A DNA stretch of 22,453 nucleotides from Methanobacterium sp. (GTDB taxonomy: Archaea; Methanobacteriota; Methanobacteria; Methanobacteriales; Methanobacteriaceae). The stretch is taken from NCBI GenBank assembly GCA_003158115.1, contig PMGM01000082.1, forward strand, positions 23,805 to 46,257. Reading direction: 5' to 3'. The first letter of the stretch is position 1; the number at the start of each line of letters is the position of its first letter. Shown one piece after another: positions 9,253 to 17,369 of the stretch. The notes under the pieces are model-generated. The model was not told where the DNA came from and searched no databases. It saw nothing but the letters and a program-made list of their open reading frames with translations. Both the position numbers and the translations under genes were made by a program.

Positions 9253-9278
9253 GAAGGATAATAAAATTTTTATCCTTC
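9253..9278 (-). terminator. Stem-loop immediately after argG
   Basis: GAAGGATA (9253-9260) and TATCCTTC (9271-9278) are perfect 8-bp complements around an AT-rich centre (ATAAAATTTT) that can itself pair further. On the minus strand the hairpin starts only three bases after the argG stop codon. No long T run follows on that strand, so it may be a terminator, a pause site or a 3' end stabiliser. Confidence 0.6.
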
Positions 9279-9281
9279 CTC

Positions 9282-10463
9282 TTAATCTTTCTTACACACT
9301 CTCTGGTAGCATGCAGCTTGAAGAGCGTAATTTTTAACCATTCCTGCCATCTCACGCTGATCAGTTTCTTTATCTTCAAATGTAACAGCTTCTTCACTAT
9401 AAAGACTGTATAATGATTCACGTCCAAGTATCTTTATACTGCCCTTATGAAGTTTTAACCTAACAAGCCCTGTCACACGTTTTTGCATATTATCAATAGC
9501 ACAGTCTAAATCTTCACGAAGAGGTTCATGCCAGATTCCTTTATAAACTATATCTGAATAGGTTTGTGTAATTGTTTCTGCAAATTTAAGTTCTTCTCGT
9601 GATAGAACAAGCTGTTCAAGTGCTTTGTGGGCTGTTAATAAAAGAACTGCTCCGGGGGTTTCATAATTTTCCCGAGATTTAAGTCCGATAATACGATTTT
9701 CTATGATATCTATTCTTCCAATACCATGTGATCCAGCAATACTATTACAATCGGTAACCATCTCAACAGCACCCATTTTGATACCGTCAATTGCCACTGG
9801 AACACCATTTTCAAAGGTTATATCTAAATATTGTGCCTTTTCTGGAGCATTTTCTGTTGAAACTGTCCATTCAAATGCTTTTTCAGGTGTTTCTACCATA
9901 GGATCTTCTAATATGTCTCCTTCAATAGATCTGCCCCATAGATTCTCATCTATACTATATTCCTTGTCATATGGTAAAGGTATATCATTTTCATTTGCAT
10001 ATGCTATCTCTTCTGTCCGAGTTAAACTTAAATCCCTTACAGGAGCTATTATGCTACAGAGAGATCCAGATCTTATGGTGGATTCAAATCTGAACTGATC
10101 ATTTCCTTTTCCTGTACAACCATGAGCAATAGCATCTGCTTTTTCTTTTTCAGCCAATTCAACAATTTTCATAGCAATAAGCGGTCTAGCTAAAGATGTG
10201 CTTAGAGGATATCCTTCGTACATCGCATTGGCTTTAATTGCCCTTAATATGAATTCTTCAGCAAATTCATCTTTTGCATCGATTGTGTAGTGTTTTTTTA
10301 CTCCTAATTTATTTGCAACTTGTGCAGGTCGTATTATTTCTATTTCTGGCTGACCCACATCTACGCATGCTGTTATTACTTCCATATTATATTTTTCTTG
10401 GAGTAACTTCACACATACGGACGTGTCCAATCCGCCACTGAATGCAAGAACAACTTTTTCCAT
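9282..10463 (-). CDS. argG: Argininosuccinate synthase
   Basis: ArgG joins citrulline and aspartate with ATP to form argininosuccinate, the penultimate step of arginine synthesis in the cytoplasm. The 393-residue protein has the N-type ATP pyrophosphatase loop AFSGGLDTS (7-15) and the family signature [13 protein letters not shown] (115-127), plus [19 protein letters not shown] in the middle. Length is normal (about 390-410). The ATG follows a clear AGGAG with a good spacer. TATA-like A/T tracts lie 20-35 bases before the start on the minus strand. The next arginine gene argH is not in the window, so argG is apparently monocistronic here. Confidence 0.97.
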   Translation of the reverse strand: MEKVVLAFSGGLDTSVCVKLLQEKYNMEVITACVDVGQPEIEIIRPAQVANKLGVKKHYTIDAKDEFAEEFILRAIKANAMYEGYPLSTSLARPLIAMKIVELAEKEKADAIAHGCTGKGNDQFRFESTIRSGSLCSIIAPVRDLSLTRTEEIAYANENDIPLPYDKEYSIDENLWGRSIEGDILEDPMVETPEKAFEWTVSTENAPEKAQYLDITFENGVPVAIDGIKMGAVEMVTDCNSIAGSHGIGRIDIIENRIIGLKSRENYETPGAVLLLTAHKALEQLVLSREELKFAETITQTYSDIVYKGIWHEPLREDLDCAIDNMQKRVTGLVRLKLHKGSIKILGRESLYSLYSEEAVTFEDKETDQREMAGMVKNYALQAACYQRVCKKD

Positions 10464-11079
10464 TTGTAATCTCCTAATTTTATAATTTTTTTATATCTTG
10501 TCAGTCTAAATTTCTTAACTCGTAACAAATATGAAGATTTGCTTCATTTCTACATATAATTGGTTATGTTCTTTATTAAAACTTTTAGAAAATTTAACTT
10601 AAGTTGTGACTATTGGTGACATAATATTTGTATAATAAGAAATAAATGAAACCATAATATAGCCAGTATTTATTATTATTCGTAGAATATGGCTAAAACA
10701 ATTTAAATTAATTATTCTTTCAAATTATATATTTCTTAGTATATTTAACACACATTTTTTATAAACCTATTATTGAATCTATTGAATTAAATATTGAAGA
10801 TTTACCTAAATAATTATTTTAGAATACTAAGATAATTTATTTGATGCAAACATATTTGAATAAGATAACTCGTTTAAATGCTTTAATAACTTAATAAAGG
10901 ATCGATCTTTTATATTATATATCACAACAAAAACTTAACAGATTTTTATATGTATGAAAAACTAGATAAAATAGATTGTAACTTAAAATTAATAGAACAT
11001 TGCTCAATTCCTAATTATTCTTCCAGCAAACTTAAAATTTAGAATTTCTACAAAATAACGTCTAAACTGAGTGATTTTA
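10464..11079. promoter_or_regulatory. AT-rich spacer of about 610 nt between divergent argG and the desuccinylase-like gene
   Basis: No ORF of credible length, tRNA or repeat array is visible. The left edge must hold the argG promoter; on the minus strand AGATATAA lies near 10490-10497. A perfect 6-bp dyad, ATGAAG (10531-10536) and CTTCAT (10542-10547), sits about 70 bases before argG and could be an operator. On the plus strand TATA-like stretches occur at about 10908-10920 and 10944-10951. The rest is unexplained. Confidence 0.4.
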
Positions 11080-11799
11080 ATGGTTAAAGATGATATTAAA
11101 ATTATTTCAAAGAAAACTGGGGGTAGAATCAGTGAAAATAAAGATCTCAGGGCATATATACCTAATAATATTATAGCTGATCGTTTGATAAAAGCTGCGA
11201 GATATGGAACGCCTATGATAAGAATAGGTGATCTGTCCCCAAAAATCATGCTTATTGCCGGTGTTCATGGTAATGAACTTCCGCCCCAGATTGCAGCTTT
11301 ATGGCTTGCTGAAGAGTTATATGGAGAAGATATTAATGGAACTATATATATAATTCCCTTTGCAATTCCAGAAGCTACAATGAAAAATTCAAGAAGGTTT
11401 AAGGGATTTGATATGAATCGAAGTGCAGCTGTATCGGGTTCTGTTTCAAATAAAATAATTAAAACAGCGGATAATTTTAGAGTTGTATCTTTAGCCGATT
11501 TTCATTCAACCAAACCTAGGAGCAATCCTGGAATTGAGAGTGTTTTTTGTTCAAAGAACCCTTGCCCCGAGAGTTACATGATTGCAAAACATATTACTAA
11601 AATAACATCATCTAAGGTAATCTGCCATAATAATGCAGGTTCATTATATGGTGGAGCTATAGAGGATGAATCAAATCTCAAGGGTACGGCAGCAGTCACA
11701 TGTGAAGTTGTATCAGAAAACTGTGAAGTAACACCCGGAAGTCCTGAAAAATCGTACAATCAAATGATATCCTATCTGAAGTACTTTGGAATTGTTTAA
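11080..11799 (+). CDS. Succinylglutamate desuccinylase/aspartoacylase family zinc hydrolase
   Basis: A 239-residue protein of the M14-related AstE/AspA family. The zinc site is visible as H63 and E66 in GVHGNE, with the third ligand H142 in DFHST. The substrate-binding DMNR (111-114) corresponds to the DxNR motif of the family, and TCEVVSE near residues 208-214 supplies a candidate catalytic glutamate. Family members remove acyl groups from amino acids or act on related amides. The substrate in methanogens is not known, so a specific role is not assigned. Translation is taken from the ATG at 11080, preceded by GAGTGAT; an upstream in-frame GTG at 11071 overlaps that SD. Confidence 0.8.
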   Translation: MVKDDIKIISKKTGGRISENKDLRAYIPNNIIADRLIKAARYGTPMIRIGDLSPKIMLIAGVHGNELPPQIAALWLAEELYGEDINGTIYIIPFAIPEATMKNSRRFKGFDMNRSAAVSGSVSNKIIKTADNFRVVSLADFHSTKPRSNPGIESVFCSKNPCPESYMIAKHITKITSSKVICHNNAGSLYGGAIEDESNLKGTAAVTCEVVSENCEVTPGSPEKSYNQMISYLKYFGIV

Positions 11800-11874
11800 T
11801 ACCTTCATAATAACAATGTATATCTAACATTCAATGCCTTAGAAATTATTATAATCGGTAAATGGGTGTGTAAA

Positions 11875-12579
11875 ATGCCATCTTACAAAGAACATGTTTT
11901 AGTCGCTATAATAATGGTATTCCCATTTTTTCCAAATATCTTCTACATCGCACTTGCGGTTATTGGTGCATCTATAATAGATATGGATCATAAGGTCAAC
12001 CAAAAAAATATTACAATTATAGGTTTGCTGGGTGTGATATTAGCTTTAATATTGTACATATTCCATTTTCCCTACTTGGTAGGTGTTTTAATTGCTTTGA
12101 TGGCTCTGTTGTTTTATGTTTCAAAACACCGAGGACTAATGCATTCTATTATTGGAATAGTTTTCATTAGTGTTTGTGTAACATTCTTTGTTTTTGGTGC
12201 TCACAATCTAATCACCCAATACACGAATTTGAGGGTTACACTAATAATCATCTCCTTAATCCTAGGGATTGTAATTTTAAATAAAAAAATTGTCCCAATA
12301 TATGCTTTTTTGATTATTATAGGTCTGATTTTTACATCTAACCTCGGATTTGACATTTACTATGTTGCGTTAGCATTTTTTTTAGGTTGTCTGAGTCATG
12401 TGATTTTAGACCTGTTTACACCATCGGGTGTTCAGCTCATTAATCCAGTATCCTCAGTAAAATTTAAAAAACGAGCTGGCTTTACTTTATTGGCTATTTG
12501 GGTAGGTTGTGTAATTGCATCAGTTGTTTTATACGGTAATAATTTCCTGAGTATTATAGGATTTTCTAATCTACTTTAA
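11875..12579 (+). CDS. DUF457-type membrane-bound metal-dependent hydrolase (YdjM-like)
   Basis: A 234-residue polytopic membrane protein. It has the histidine/aspartate motifs of the DUF457 (YdjM, formerly 'LexA-binding membrane hydrolase') family: DMDH (36-39), HRGLMHS (85-91) and SHVILDLFTPSGVQLINP (174-191). These polar residues lie between hydrophobic segments and suggest a metal site at the membrane. Biochemical function is not established for the family. The ATG at 11875 is preceded by a G-rich SD (GGGTGTG); the in-frame GTG at 11866 lies within it and is rejected. A 75-base gap separates it from the preceding gene, so the two may be cotranscribed or separate. Confidence 0.8.
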   Translation: MPSYKEHVLVAIIMVFPFFPNIFYIALAVIGASIIDMDHKVNQKNITIIGLLGVILALILYIFHFPYLVGVLIALMALLFYVSKHRGLMHSIIGIVFISVCVTFFVFGAHNLITQYTNLRVTLIIISLILGIVILNKKIVPIYAFLIIIGLIFTSNLGFDIYYVALAFFLGCLSHVILDLFTPSGVQLINPVSSVKFKKRAGFTLLAIWVGCVIASVVLYGNNFLSIIGFSNLL

Positions 12580-12903
12580 AAAAATTGTTTTACAAAATTA
12601 TTAATGCATATTTGGATTTTGAAATATAAAAAAAAATCTTTAAAATAATTTTATTGACTATAATATCAATATTTAATTGTTAAAAACTGTCAAAATCGAA
12701 ACATAACACAATTTAATTTAAAACATACAATTGATGTGCAAAATCTTTTAGTTAATTTTATATATATCATGTTTTATAATGATGAATTAATTATCATGGT
12801 TTAAATTTATCCTGTTTATGAATGAAACTTAAGGTTTATACCTCTTGCCATGTTAATTATTCATGATTCATCAATCTAGAATTAAAAAGGGAGTTAATTC
12901 ACA
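12580..12903 (+). promoter_or_regulatory. ehb operon upstream region with candidate promoters
   Basis: This 324-nt AT-rich region has no credible ORF. Two TATA-like boxes are placed for ehb: TTTTATATATAT at about 12756-12767, and TTTATA within GGTTTATACC at 12833-12842, the latter about 65 bases before the ehbA ATG. Between them is an imperfect dyad, ATGATGAATTAATTATCAT (12779-12797), that could be an operator. The ehbA SD is AAGGGAG at 12887-12893. Which box is used cannot be decided from sequence alone. Confidence 0.5.
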
Positions 12904-13215
12904 ATGTTTATAACCAGAATATTCTATGGAATAGCTTACTTCATCGTTCTCATCATTGAAATAATCAAAGCAGAACTAGATGTTGCCACAAGAGTTTTAA
13001 ACGGAAAGGTTGAACCCGTAGTATTTGAGATAAAAACAGAACTTAAAAGACCAATATCACAAACCATACTTGCAAACAGCATAACATTAACTCCTGGAAC
13101 GCTTTCAATCGATCTGGACTCTGAAAATTGTATAATCAAAGTCGCAACAATATCTCCTCGTAGTGCTGGAGAGGTAATTCCATTTGAACCATACATAAAA
13201 GGGATGTTAGAATGA
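12904..13215 (+). CDS. ehbA: Energy-converting hydrogenase B subunit A (MnhE-like)
   Basis: The first gene of the ehb operon. The 103-residue protein resembles the Mrp/Mnh antiporter subunit E. It has one N-terminal hydrophobic segment (about 4-22) and the family stretch [20 protein letters not shown] (about 45-64) followed by GTLSIDLD. It is shorter than free-standing MnhE proteins and lacks extra N-terminal helices. As part of the membrane arm of Ehb it presumably helps form the ion-translocating module. Its TGA overlaps the ehbB start as ATGA, so translation is probably coupled. Confidence 0.9.
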   Translation: MFITRIFYGIAYFIVLIIEIIKAELDVATRVLNGKVEPVVFEIKTELKRPISQTILANSITLTPGTLSIDLDSENCIIKVATISPRSAGEVIPFEPYIKGMLE

Positions 13216-13469
13216 ACATACTCGTGATTTCAGAATATATTCTCATGGGGGCCCTTGCAATTTTTTCATTGGCCACAATAAGGATTACAACCAGAAAGAA
13301 AATTGCAATGTCCCTTGTTGGTTTATCGGGTTTAAGTATTGCAGTAGCTACAATGCTGGTATTAGTTCAGAATTTGTATAGTTTAGGTTTTTGTGATACA
13401 ATAGCAACTGCGTTGATATTTCTAGGTCCTGTAGGAACGATAGCATTTGCAAGTGTTTTAAGAGGATGA
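13212..13469 (+). CDS. ehbB: Energy-converting hydrogenase B subunit B (MnhF-like)
   Basis: An 85-residue protein with three predicted membrane helices. The C-terminal pattern [22 protein letters not shown] (about 62-83) matches the end of the Mrp/Mnh subunit F. The position between MnhE-like and MnhG-like genes repeats the E-F-G order of mrp operons and supports the call. It overlaps ehbA by four bases and ends five bases before the ehbC start. Confidence 0.88.
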   Translation: MNILVISEYILMGALAIFSLATIRITTRKKIAMSLVGLSGLSIAVATMLVLVQNLYSLGFCDTIATALIFLGPVGTIAFASVLRG

Positions 13470-13473
13470 TCAA

Positions 13474-13746
13474 GTGACCGATATAATAACATTGATACAG
13501 TCAGCAATACTTCTGATAGCCGCTTTTTTAGTACTTTTAACAGCTTATGGAATTTTGAGATACGGCGACAATATTGAAAATATAATATACGCCAGGATAC
13601 ATATACTAGGGGTTGCTGATATAGCCCTTATAATAGTACTTTTTGCCCTTAATGAACCCCTTATGGCTGGAGCATACTTCATTTTAGCACCCTTCGCTGC
13701 TCATGCTGTTGCCAATGGTTATTTCTATGGGGAGGAAGAAAAATGA
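13474..13746 (+). CDS. ehbC: Energy-converting hydrogenase B subunit C (MnhG-like)
   Basis: A 90-residue membrane protein read from a GTG at 13474, with GAGG at 13462-13465 as SD inside the end of ehbB. It resembles Mrp/Mnh subunit [21 protein letters not shown] (about 27-46) corresponds to the family's LRFPDxYxRLHAxTK region, and [11 protein letters not shown] (about 71-81) to the SPVAAHLLAR end. It has three hydrophobic segments. No ATG lies nearby in frame, so GTG is taken as the true start. The stop overlaps the ehbD start as ATGA. Confidence 0.88.
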   Translation: MTDIITLIQSAILLIAAFLVLLTAYGILRYGDNIENIIYARIHILGVADIALIIVLFALNEPLMAGAYFILAPFAAHAVANGYFYGEEEK

Positions 13747-13976
13747 TCGAATACATTTTCATGATAACAACGATTTTAGGGTCAATCATATGTTTAATGC
13801 AACGAGATCTCCTAAAGGCCGCAATTTTAACTGGAATTCCAGGAGCTTCACTAGCTTTCCTATACCAATACCTCCAGGCTCCAGATGTTGCACTGACACA
13901 AGCAATTGTTGGTTCAGCAATAATACCGGTATTTTTTGCACTGGCAGTCTACAGAACACGTAGGGTGGAGGATTAA
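13743..13976 (+). CDS. ehbD: Energy-converting hydrogenase B subunit D (MbhD/DUF4040-like)
   Basis: A 77-residue protein with about three hydrophobic segments. It matches the DUF4040/MbhD domain that forms the C-terminal part of MrpA in antiporters. The key stretch is [12 protein letters not shown] (46-57), preceded by [19 protein letters not shown]. In structures of related Mrp and Mbh complexes this piece contributes to the lateral ion path; the same role here is inference. It overlaps ehbC by four bases and is one base from ehbE. Confidence 0.9.
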   Translation: MIEYIFMITTILGSIICLMQRDLLKAAILTGIPGASLAFLYQYLQAPDVALTQAIVGSAIIPVFFALAVYRTRRVED

Positions 13977-13977
13977 T

Positions 13978-14340
13978 ATGATTATGGACACACAGCTTGC
14001 ATCACTCTTGACAGCAGGAGCATTGATGGTAATAGGCATATTTGGTACATTATTTTTAGACAATCTCATAAAAAAGGTTATATCCTTGGCCTTTATAGGT
14101 GATGGTGCAAATCTTTTCTTAATTGCTATGGGTTACAAAGTAGGGGGAATAGTCTATATATTCTTACCAGGCATGTCAATGAGCAATTTTTCACAAAATG
14201 CATCTTATCCTCTTCCGTTTGCTCTTGTTCTAACAAGTATTGTTATAGGGGCAAGTACAATGGCTGTGATGCTTGGAATAATAATCTTACTTAACAAAAA
14301 ATATGGATCTTTGAGCGCATCAAAGATTCTTGGAGAGTAA
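13978..14340 (+). CDS. ehbE: Energy-converting hydrogenase B subunit E (MnhC/NuoK-like)
   Basis: A 120-residue protein with three predicted helices, of the NuoK/MnhC type. The conserved second-helix segment is [14 protein letters not shown] (41-54). The ATG at 13978 follows GGTGGAGG (13965-13972) at a good distance; a second ATG at 13984 is possible. The open frame extends further upstream but would overlap ehbD. NuoK/MnhC subunits contribute to the proton path between the membrane-anchor and antiporter-like subunits. The stop is followed after five bases by a small ORF that fills the gap to ehbF. Confidence 0.9.
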   Translation: MIMDTQLASLLTAGALMVIGIFGTLFLDNLIKKVISLAFIGDGANLFLIAMGYKVGGIVYIFLPGMSMSNFSQNASYPLPFALVLTSIVIGASTMAVMLGIIILLNKKYGSLSASKILGE

Positions 14341-14345
14341 TTTAA

Positions 14346-14447
14346 ATGCTTTCAATCTTCTCATCAAACAATAAACGAACAGAAACAGGGTTAACTATCG
14401 TTTACATTGTTCATATTGATAATGGAAAAACGGAGGTATCTGTATGA
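14346..14447 (+). CDS. Possible 33-residue small protein between ehbE and ehbF
   Basis: An ATG at 14346 opens a 33-codon frame ending in TGA at 14445-14447. The TGA overlaps the ehbF start codon as ATGA, the same coupling used elsewhere in this operon. A GGAGAG at the end of ehbE (14332-14337) could be its SD, with an 8-base spacer. The predicted peptide begins [20 protein letters not shown] and is polar with one short hydrophobic run; I recognise no family. It may be a real small subunit, a leader that couples ehbE and ehbF translation, or a chance frame in a 103-base gap. Confidence 0.35.
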   Translation: MLSIFSSNNKRTETGLTIVYIVHIDNGKTEVSV

Positions 14448-15937
14448 ATTATTTAATACCTCTGATGGTAGTTATTCCTATTACTTGTGCTTTGTTTTTG
14501 AACCTTTTACACGAAAGGACCAGAACTGTCAAAATAATATCCATTATCGTGGCACTAGCTCTTCCAACAATACCTCTTATTGCAAATTATGGTGTGCAAT
14601 ACTTTGGAGGATATCAACCTTTAGCACAGAATCCCACAATTGCAGTAGGTTTGCCAAATCTGATAACTGGTACTGCACTGAACATTTTCCACCCAGCCAT
14701 TACCTATGTATTTGGAAGTGCACAGAAGCTCATGATAGTTGTACTTGGATTTATAGCATTATTCGCAATATATATCTCTCTTTACGAAGTAAAAAAAGCA
14801 TCAGGAGTTTATGCTTACTTGATGCTAATGGGAACAGCATCAATAATAGCTATGCTTCTATCAGATGATATATTCAATCTATACGTATTTTTTGAGATAG
14901 CTGCACTGGCACAAGTGGGCATTGTTCTTGTTTCAAAGGTTGATTATAATTATGAAACAGCTCTAAAGTACATGATATTGGGAAGTATAGCTTCACCTTT
15001 ATTATTAATCGGAATAGCTCTCCTTCTAGGAGTCACAGGTAACGTTAACGTTACAGATATAGTATATTCAATACAACATGGTCTTGTAAATCCTCAAAGT
15101 CCAGTTTTACTAATGGCTTGTAGTTTAATTATCTTTGGATGGCTTTATGGGACAGGTCTTCCACCATTCCATACAATTAAATCAGCTATGTACAGTAAAG
15201 CATTACCAACAGGTGCTGCTCTTTTACAAGCATTTTCAGTATTCAGCTTCGTTGCAATTGGTATAATTATCCTCAGAATATTTTCATATTTGCCTTTTGC
15301 ACACATATTCATCATTGGAATATCACTCGTTGCAATGACACTGGGTATTACCATGGCCATAACCCAAACAGATTTCAAACGTTTAATAGCTTACCTTGCC
15401 GTGGGGGAATTAGGATACATAGGAATAGGTTTAGGTCTTGGAACAGCATTGGGTATAACAGCCGGACTTTTCCAGGCAGTTAATGAAGCTATTATTACAG
15501 CATTTTTATTCATTGGATTTGGAACCATAATGTATAAGACTAAAGAAACAGACATGCGTAAATTGGGTGGAATGCTTGTTGAAACACCCAAATCAGCACT
15601 CTTAGTGCTTCTGGCAGGATTGGCTATGGCGGGAGTTCCGCCATTCAACGCATTTCAAAGTAAGCTGATGTTAGTCCAAGCATCTTTAAATTCTGGATTA
15701 CCTGAAATTGCTATAATAATGGTGCTGTTAAGTATCGTTACATTTATGACATTTATGAGGGCTTTTCATACGATTTATCTTAGGCCCAGGCCTGTCGATC
15801 TTGAAATTAAAAATGAAAAAATACCCAACATCACATTAGTTGCAATGGTGGCTTTCTTAGTTGTTTGTTTGGTGTTTGGTCTTTTCCCACAGATTGCAAC
15901 CAACTTCTTACAAGGGATGGCGATGAGCATTGCTTAA
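14444..15937 (+). CDS. ehbF: Energy-converting hydrogenase B subunit F (antiporter-like NuoL/M/N family)
   Basis: A 497-residue protein with about 14 membrane helices, the antiporter-like subunit thought to move protons or sodium ions in the Ehb complex. Family residues visible: E151 in [13 protein letters not shown] (helix 5), K175 in [18 protein letters not shown] (238-246), [18 protein letters not shown] (310-327) and K407 in [14 protein letters not shown] (helix 12). Oddly, the helix 7 lysine that normally lies five residues before P-F-H is replaced by G236. The helix 10 HxxxK-type pair reads E348 and T352. The SD is GGAGG at 14432-14436. It is the largest membrane subunit of the operon. 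Confidence 0.93.
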   Translation: MNYLIPLMVVIPITCALFLNLLHERTRTVKIISIIVALALPTIPLIANYGVQYFGGYQPLAQNPTIAVGLPNLITGTALNIFHPAITYVFGSAQKLMIVVLGFIALFAIYISLYEVKKASGVYAYLMLMGTASIIAMLLSDDIFNLYVFFEIAALAQVGIVLVSKVDYNYETALKYMILGSIASPLLLIGIALLLGVTGNVNVTDIVYSIQHGLVNPQSPVLLMACSLIIFGWLYGTGLPPFHTIKSAMYSKALPTGAALLQAFSVFSFVAIGIIILRIFSYLPFAHIFIIGISLVAMTLGITMAITQTDFKRLIAYLAVGELGYIGIGLGLGTALGITAGLFQAVNEAIITAFLFIGFGTIMYKTKETDMRKLGGMLVETPKSALLVLLAGLAMAGVPPFNAFQSKLMLVQASLNSGLPEIAIIMVLLSIVTFMTFMRAFHTIYLRPRPVDLEIKNEKIPNITLVAMVAFLVVCLVFGLFPQIATNFLQGMAMSIA

Positions 15938-15952
15938 TGAAAGGGGGATTAT

Positions 15953-16291
15953 ATGAACATCTACGATATTATACTGAAAAAAATAAAGGACGTTCGAATG
16001 GAAACAGGGGATGATGAGCCTGTCTCAAATATGGCTGCTTCTTCAATGTTGACAGCTGAGATAACACTTATATCTACCCTTTTAATTGCAGTTGTAATGC
16101 TTAGATTGTTGAACATAAGTCTTATGATTGGGTTGGTTGTGCTGATCTTTGTTCTGGTCATTGTTGCCATGCCTATTATGCCACGTCTAAAAAGAGAACA
16201 AAATGATTCATTAGCAAGCATGAGCTTCTACGTGATTATAGGACTTGCAATAATTGTAACACTATTCTATTGGGGGAATTTGAATGTCTGA
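15953..16291 (+). CDS. ehbG: Energy-converting hydrogenase B subunit G
   Basis: A 112-residue protein with a charged N-terminus (about 1-25) and three hydrophobic segments (about 30-50, 55-73, 89-107). Named by its place in the conserved ehb order after ehbF and by its general build; no catalytic motif is expected. An excellent SD (AAGGGGG, 15941-15947) precedes the ATG. It overlaps ehbH by eight bases. It has no recognised counterpart among core complex I subunits. Confidence 0.82.
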   Translation: MNIYDIILKKIKDVRMETGDDEPVSNMAASSMLTAEITLISTLLIAVVMLRLLNISLMIGLVVLIFVLVIVAMPIMPRLKREQNDSLASMSFYVIIGLAIIVTLFYWGNLNV

Positions 16292-16565
16292 TGGATTAAG
16301 AAATCTAATAGCAGGTCTGGCTCTAATCGCATTTGCAGTACCATTTTTCCAATCCATAATCGATTTTAAACCAATGATCTACCCTGGTATCAGTTATCTT
16401 TACAACTGGGTTGGTCCCCACATAGCCCCAAATATGGTAACAAATGTCGTATTTGATTGGAGAGGGTATGATACCCTTGGGGAAGCATTAATACTTGTTA
16501 CAGCAGTTATTGTAACTCTTCTTATCTTTGGAAGGGGTCAAGTTGATCTTGGAGGTGATGATTAA
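16284..16565 (+). CDS. ehbH: Energy-converting hydrogenase B subunit H (MrpA C-terminal/MbhE-like)
   Basis: A 93-residue protein with two membrane segments separated by a longer extracytoplasmic loop. The stretch [20 protein letters not shown] (52-71) matches the conserved VxxVxxDFRGxDTLGE motif at the C-terminal end of MrpA and in MbhE. Together with EhbD it therefore represents a split version of the MrpA tail. It overlaps ehbG by eight bases and ehbI by one (TAATG). Confidence 0.88.
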   Translation: MSDGLRNLIAGLALIAFAVPFFQSIIDFKPMIYPGISYLYNWVGPHIAPNMVTNVVFDWRGYDTLGEALILVTAVIVTLLIFGRGQVDLGGDD

Positions 16566-17041
16566 TGACTACTACTATACTCAAACTATTCGTATTCCCT
16601 GCATCACTCGTATTAATATGTTATGGGATACTCACGATACTTGGAGGTCACATAACACCTGGAGGAGGATTTCAGGGAGGGGCTATAATAGCAGCAGGAA
16701 TAATATTCTGTCTAATTGTTTATGGATTAGATGAAAGCCCAATAAAACTATCAGACAATTTTATGGCATCTATTGAAAGTATAGGTGCACTTGGATACAT
16801 ATTCTTGGGACTTGCCGGACTTTTTACAACAGGATTTTTTATGTACAATTTAGGAGTAGATCTTTACCACATAGTCCCACCTTACATAGTAAACATATTT
16901 GACTATCCTGATCCATTACATGCAGGTATAATACCATACCTGAACTTTGTTGTAGGTCTTAAAGTCTTAGTAGGGTTAAGTGCTGTAGTTATAACATTTT
17001 TAGAAAGTGATAAACTACTCGAGAATATGGAGAGTAAATAA
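16565..17041 (+). CDS. ehbI: Energy-converting hydrogenase B subunit I (MnhB-like)
   Basis: A 158-residue protein with about four helices, of the Mrp/Mnh subunit B family. The hallmark [17 protein letters not shown] (27-43) is well preserved. The loop between helices 3 and 4 is long and rich in proline and aromatic residues (about 97-125). It belongs to the ion-translocating membrane module. It starts on the last base of the ehbH stop codon, with GGAGG (16552-16556) as SD, and ends one base before ehbJ. Confidence 0.9.
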   Translation: MTTTILKLFVFPASLVLICYGILTILGGHITPGGGFQGGAIIAAGIIFCLIVYGLDESPIKLSDNFMASIESIGALGYIFLGLAGLFTTGFFMYNLGVDLYHIVPPYIVNIFDYPDPLHAGIIPYLNFVVGLKVLVGLSAVVITFLESDKLLENMESK

Positions 17042-17042
17042 G

Positions 17043-17291
17043 ATGGTTTACATAGGGCCATTAATCCTTGGATTTATAATAGGATTTATAATAGGAACCA
17101 GAATCAAGCCTAGCATAGGGAGTAAATTGAATTTTCCTGCATCTGTCTATGTAATTCTTGCAATTGTCATAGTAATAATTGCTTATCAGCAAGGCCCTTT
17201 CCCATGGTATACCGATTCAGTATTTGCAAACGGACTGATATCAGCCCTTGCAGGAATTATCGTGGGTAAATTAACTTTTGGAAGAGGATAA
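17043..17291 (+). CDS. ehbJ: Energy-converting hydrogenase B subunit J
   Basis: An 82-residue hydrophobic protein with a glycine-rich first helix (LILGFIIGFIIGTRI, about 7-21), a second helix (about 34-48) and a third near the end (about 64-78). It is assigned by operon position and by agreement with the small EhbJ type; no motif of known function is seen. The frame is open further upstream, but the ATG at 17043, two bases after the ehbI stop, has SD sequence (GGAGAG) inside ehbI. Confidence 0.8.
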   Translation: MVYIGPLILGFIIGFIIGTRIKPSIGSKLNFPASVYVILAIVIVIIAYQQGPFPWYTDSVFANGLISALAGIIVGKLTFGRG

Positions 17292-17297
17292 TATAGG

Positions 17298-17369
17298 ATG
17301 AAGAATAGCAAAATAATCAACATCAAAATTAAATTAGAAGGTAATGGTCATGTTTCTATCAACAAATAA
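17298..17369 (+). CDS. Possible 23-codon ORF between ehbJ and ehbK
   Basis: ATG at 17298 opens 23 codons ([20 protein letters not shown] and three more) and runs over the ehbK start in another frame. GAGG at 17284-17287 could serve as SD. The peptide is short, lysine-rich and unlike any family known to me. Chance is the simplest explanation; a coupling leader for ehbK is the alternative. Confidence 0.12.
   Translation: MKNSKIINIKIKLEGNGHVSINK

Noticed and set aside
11004..11249. 81-residue minus-strand ORF near the start of the desuccinylase-like gene
   Set aside because: It lies largely opposite the N-terminus of a well supported family protein and shows no own SD or motif.
12580..12720. 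A- and T-rich stretches after the DUF457 gene considered as a small RNA or repeat
   Set aside because: No stable stem, repeat unit or conserved RNA feature could be seen by eye.
14407..14868. 153-residue plus-strand ORF overlapping the start of ehbF
   Set aside because: It is a different frame of ehbF, with low-complexity, Asn/Ser-rich translation and no family character. The ehbF frame is clearly the coding one.
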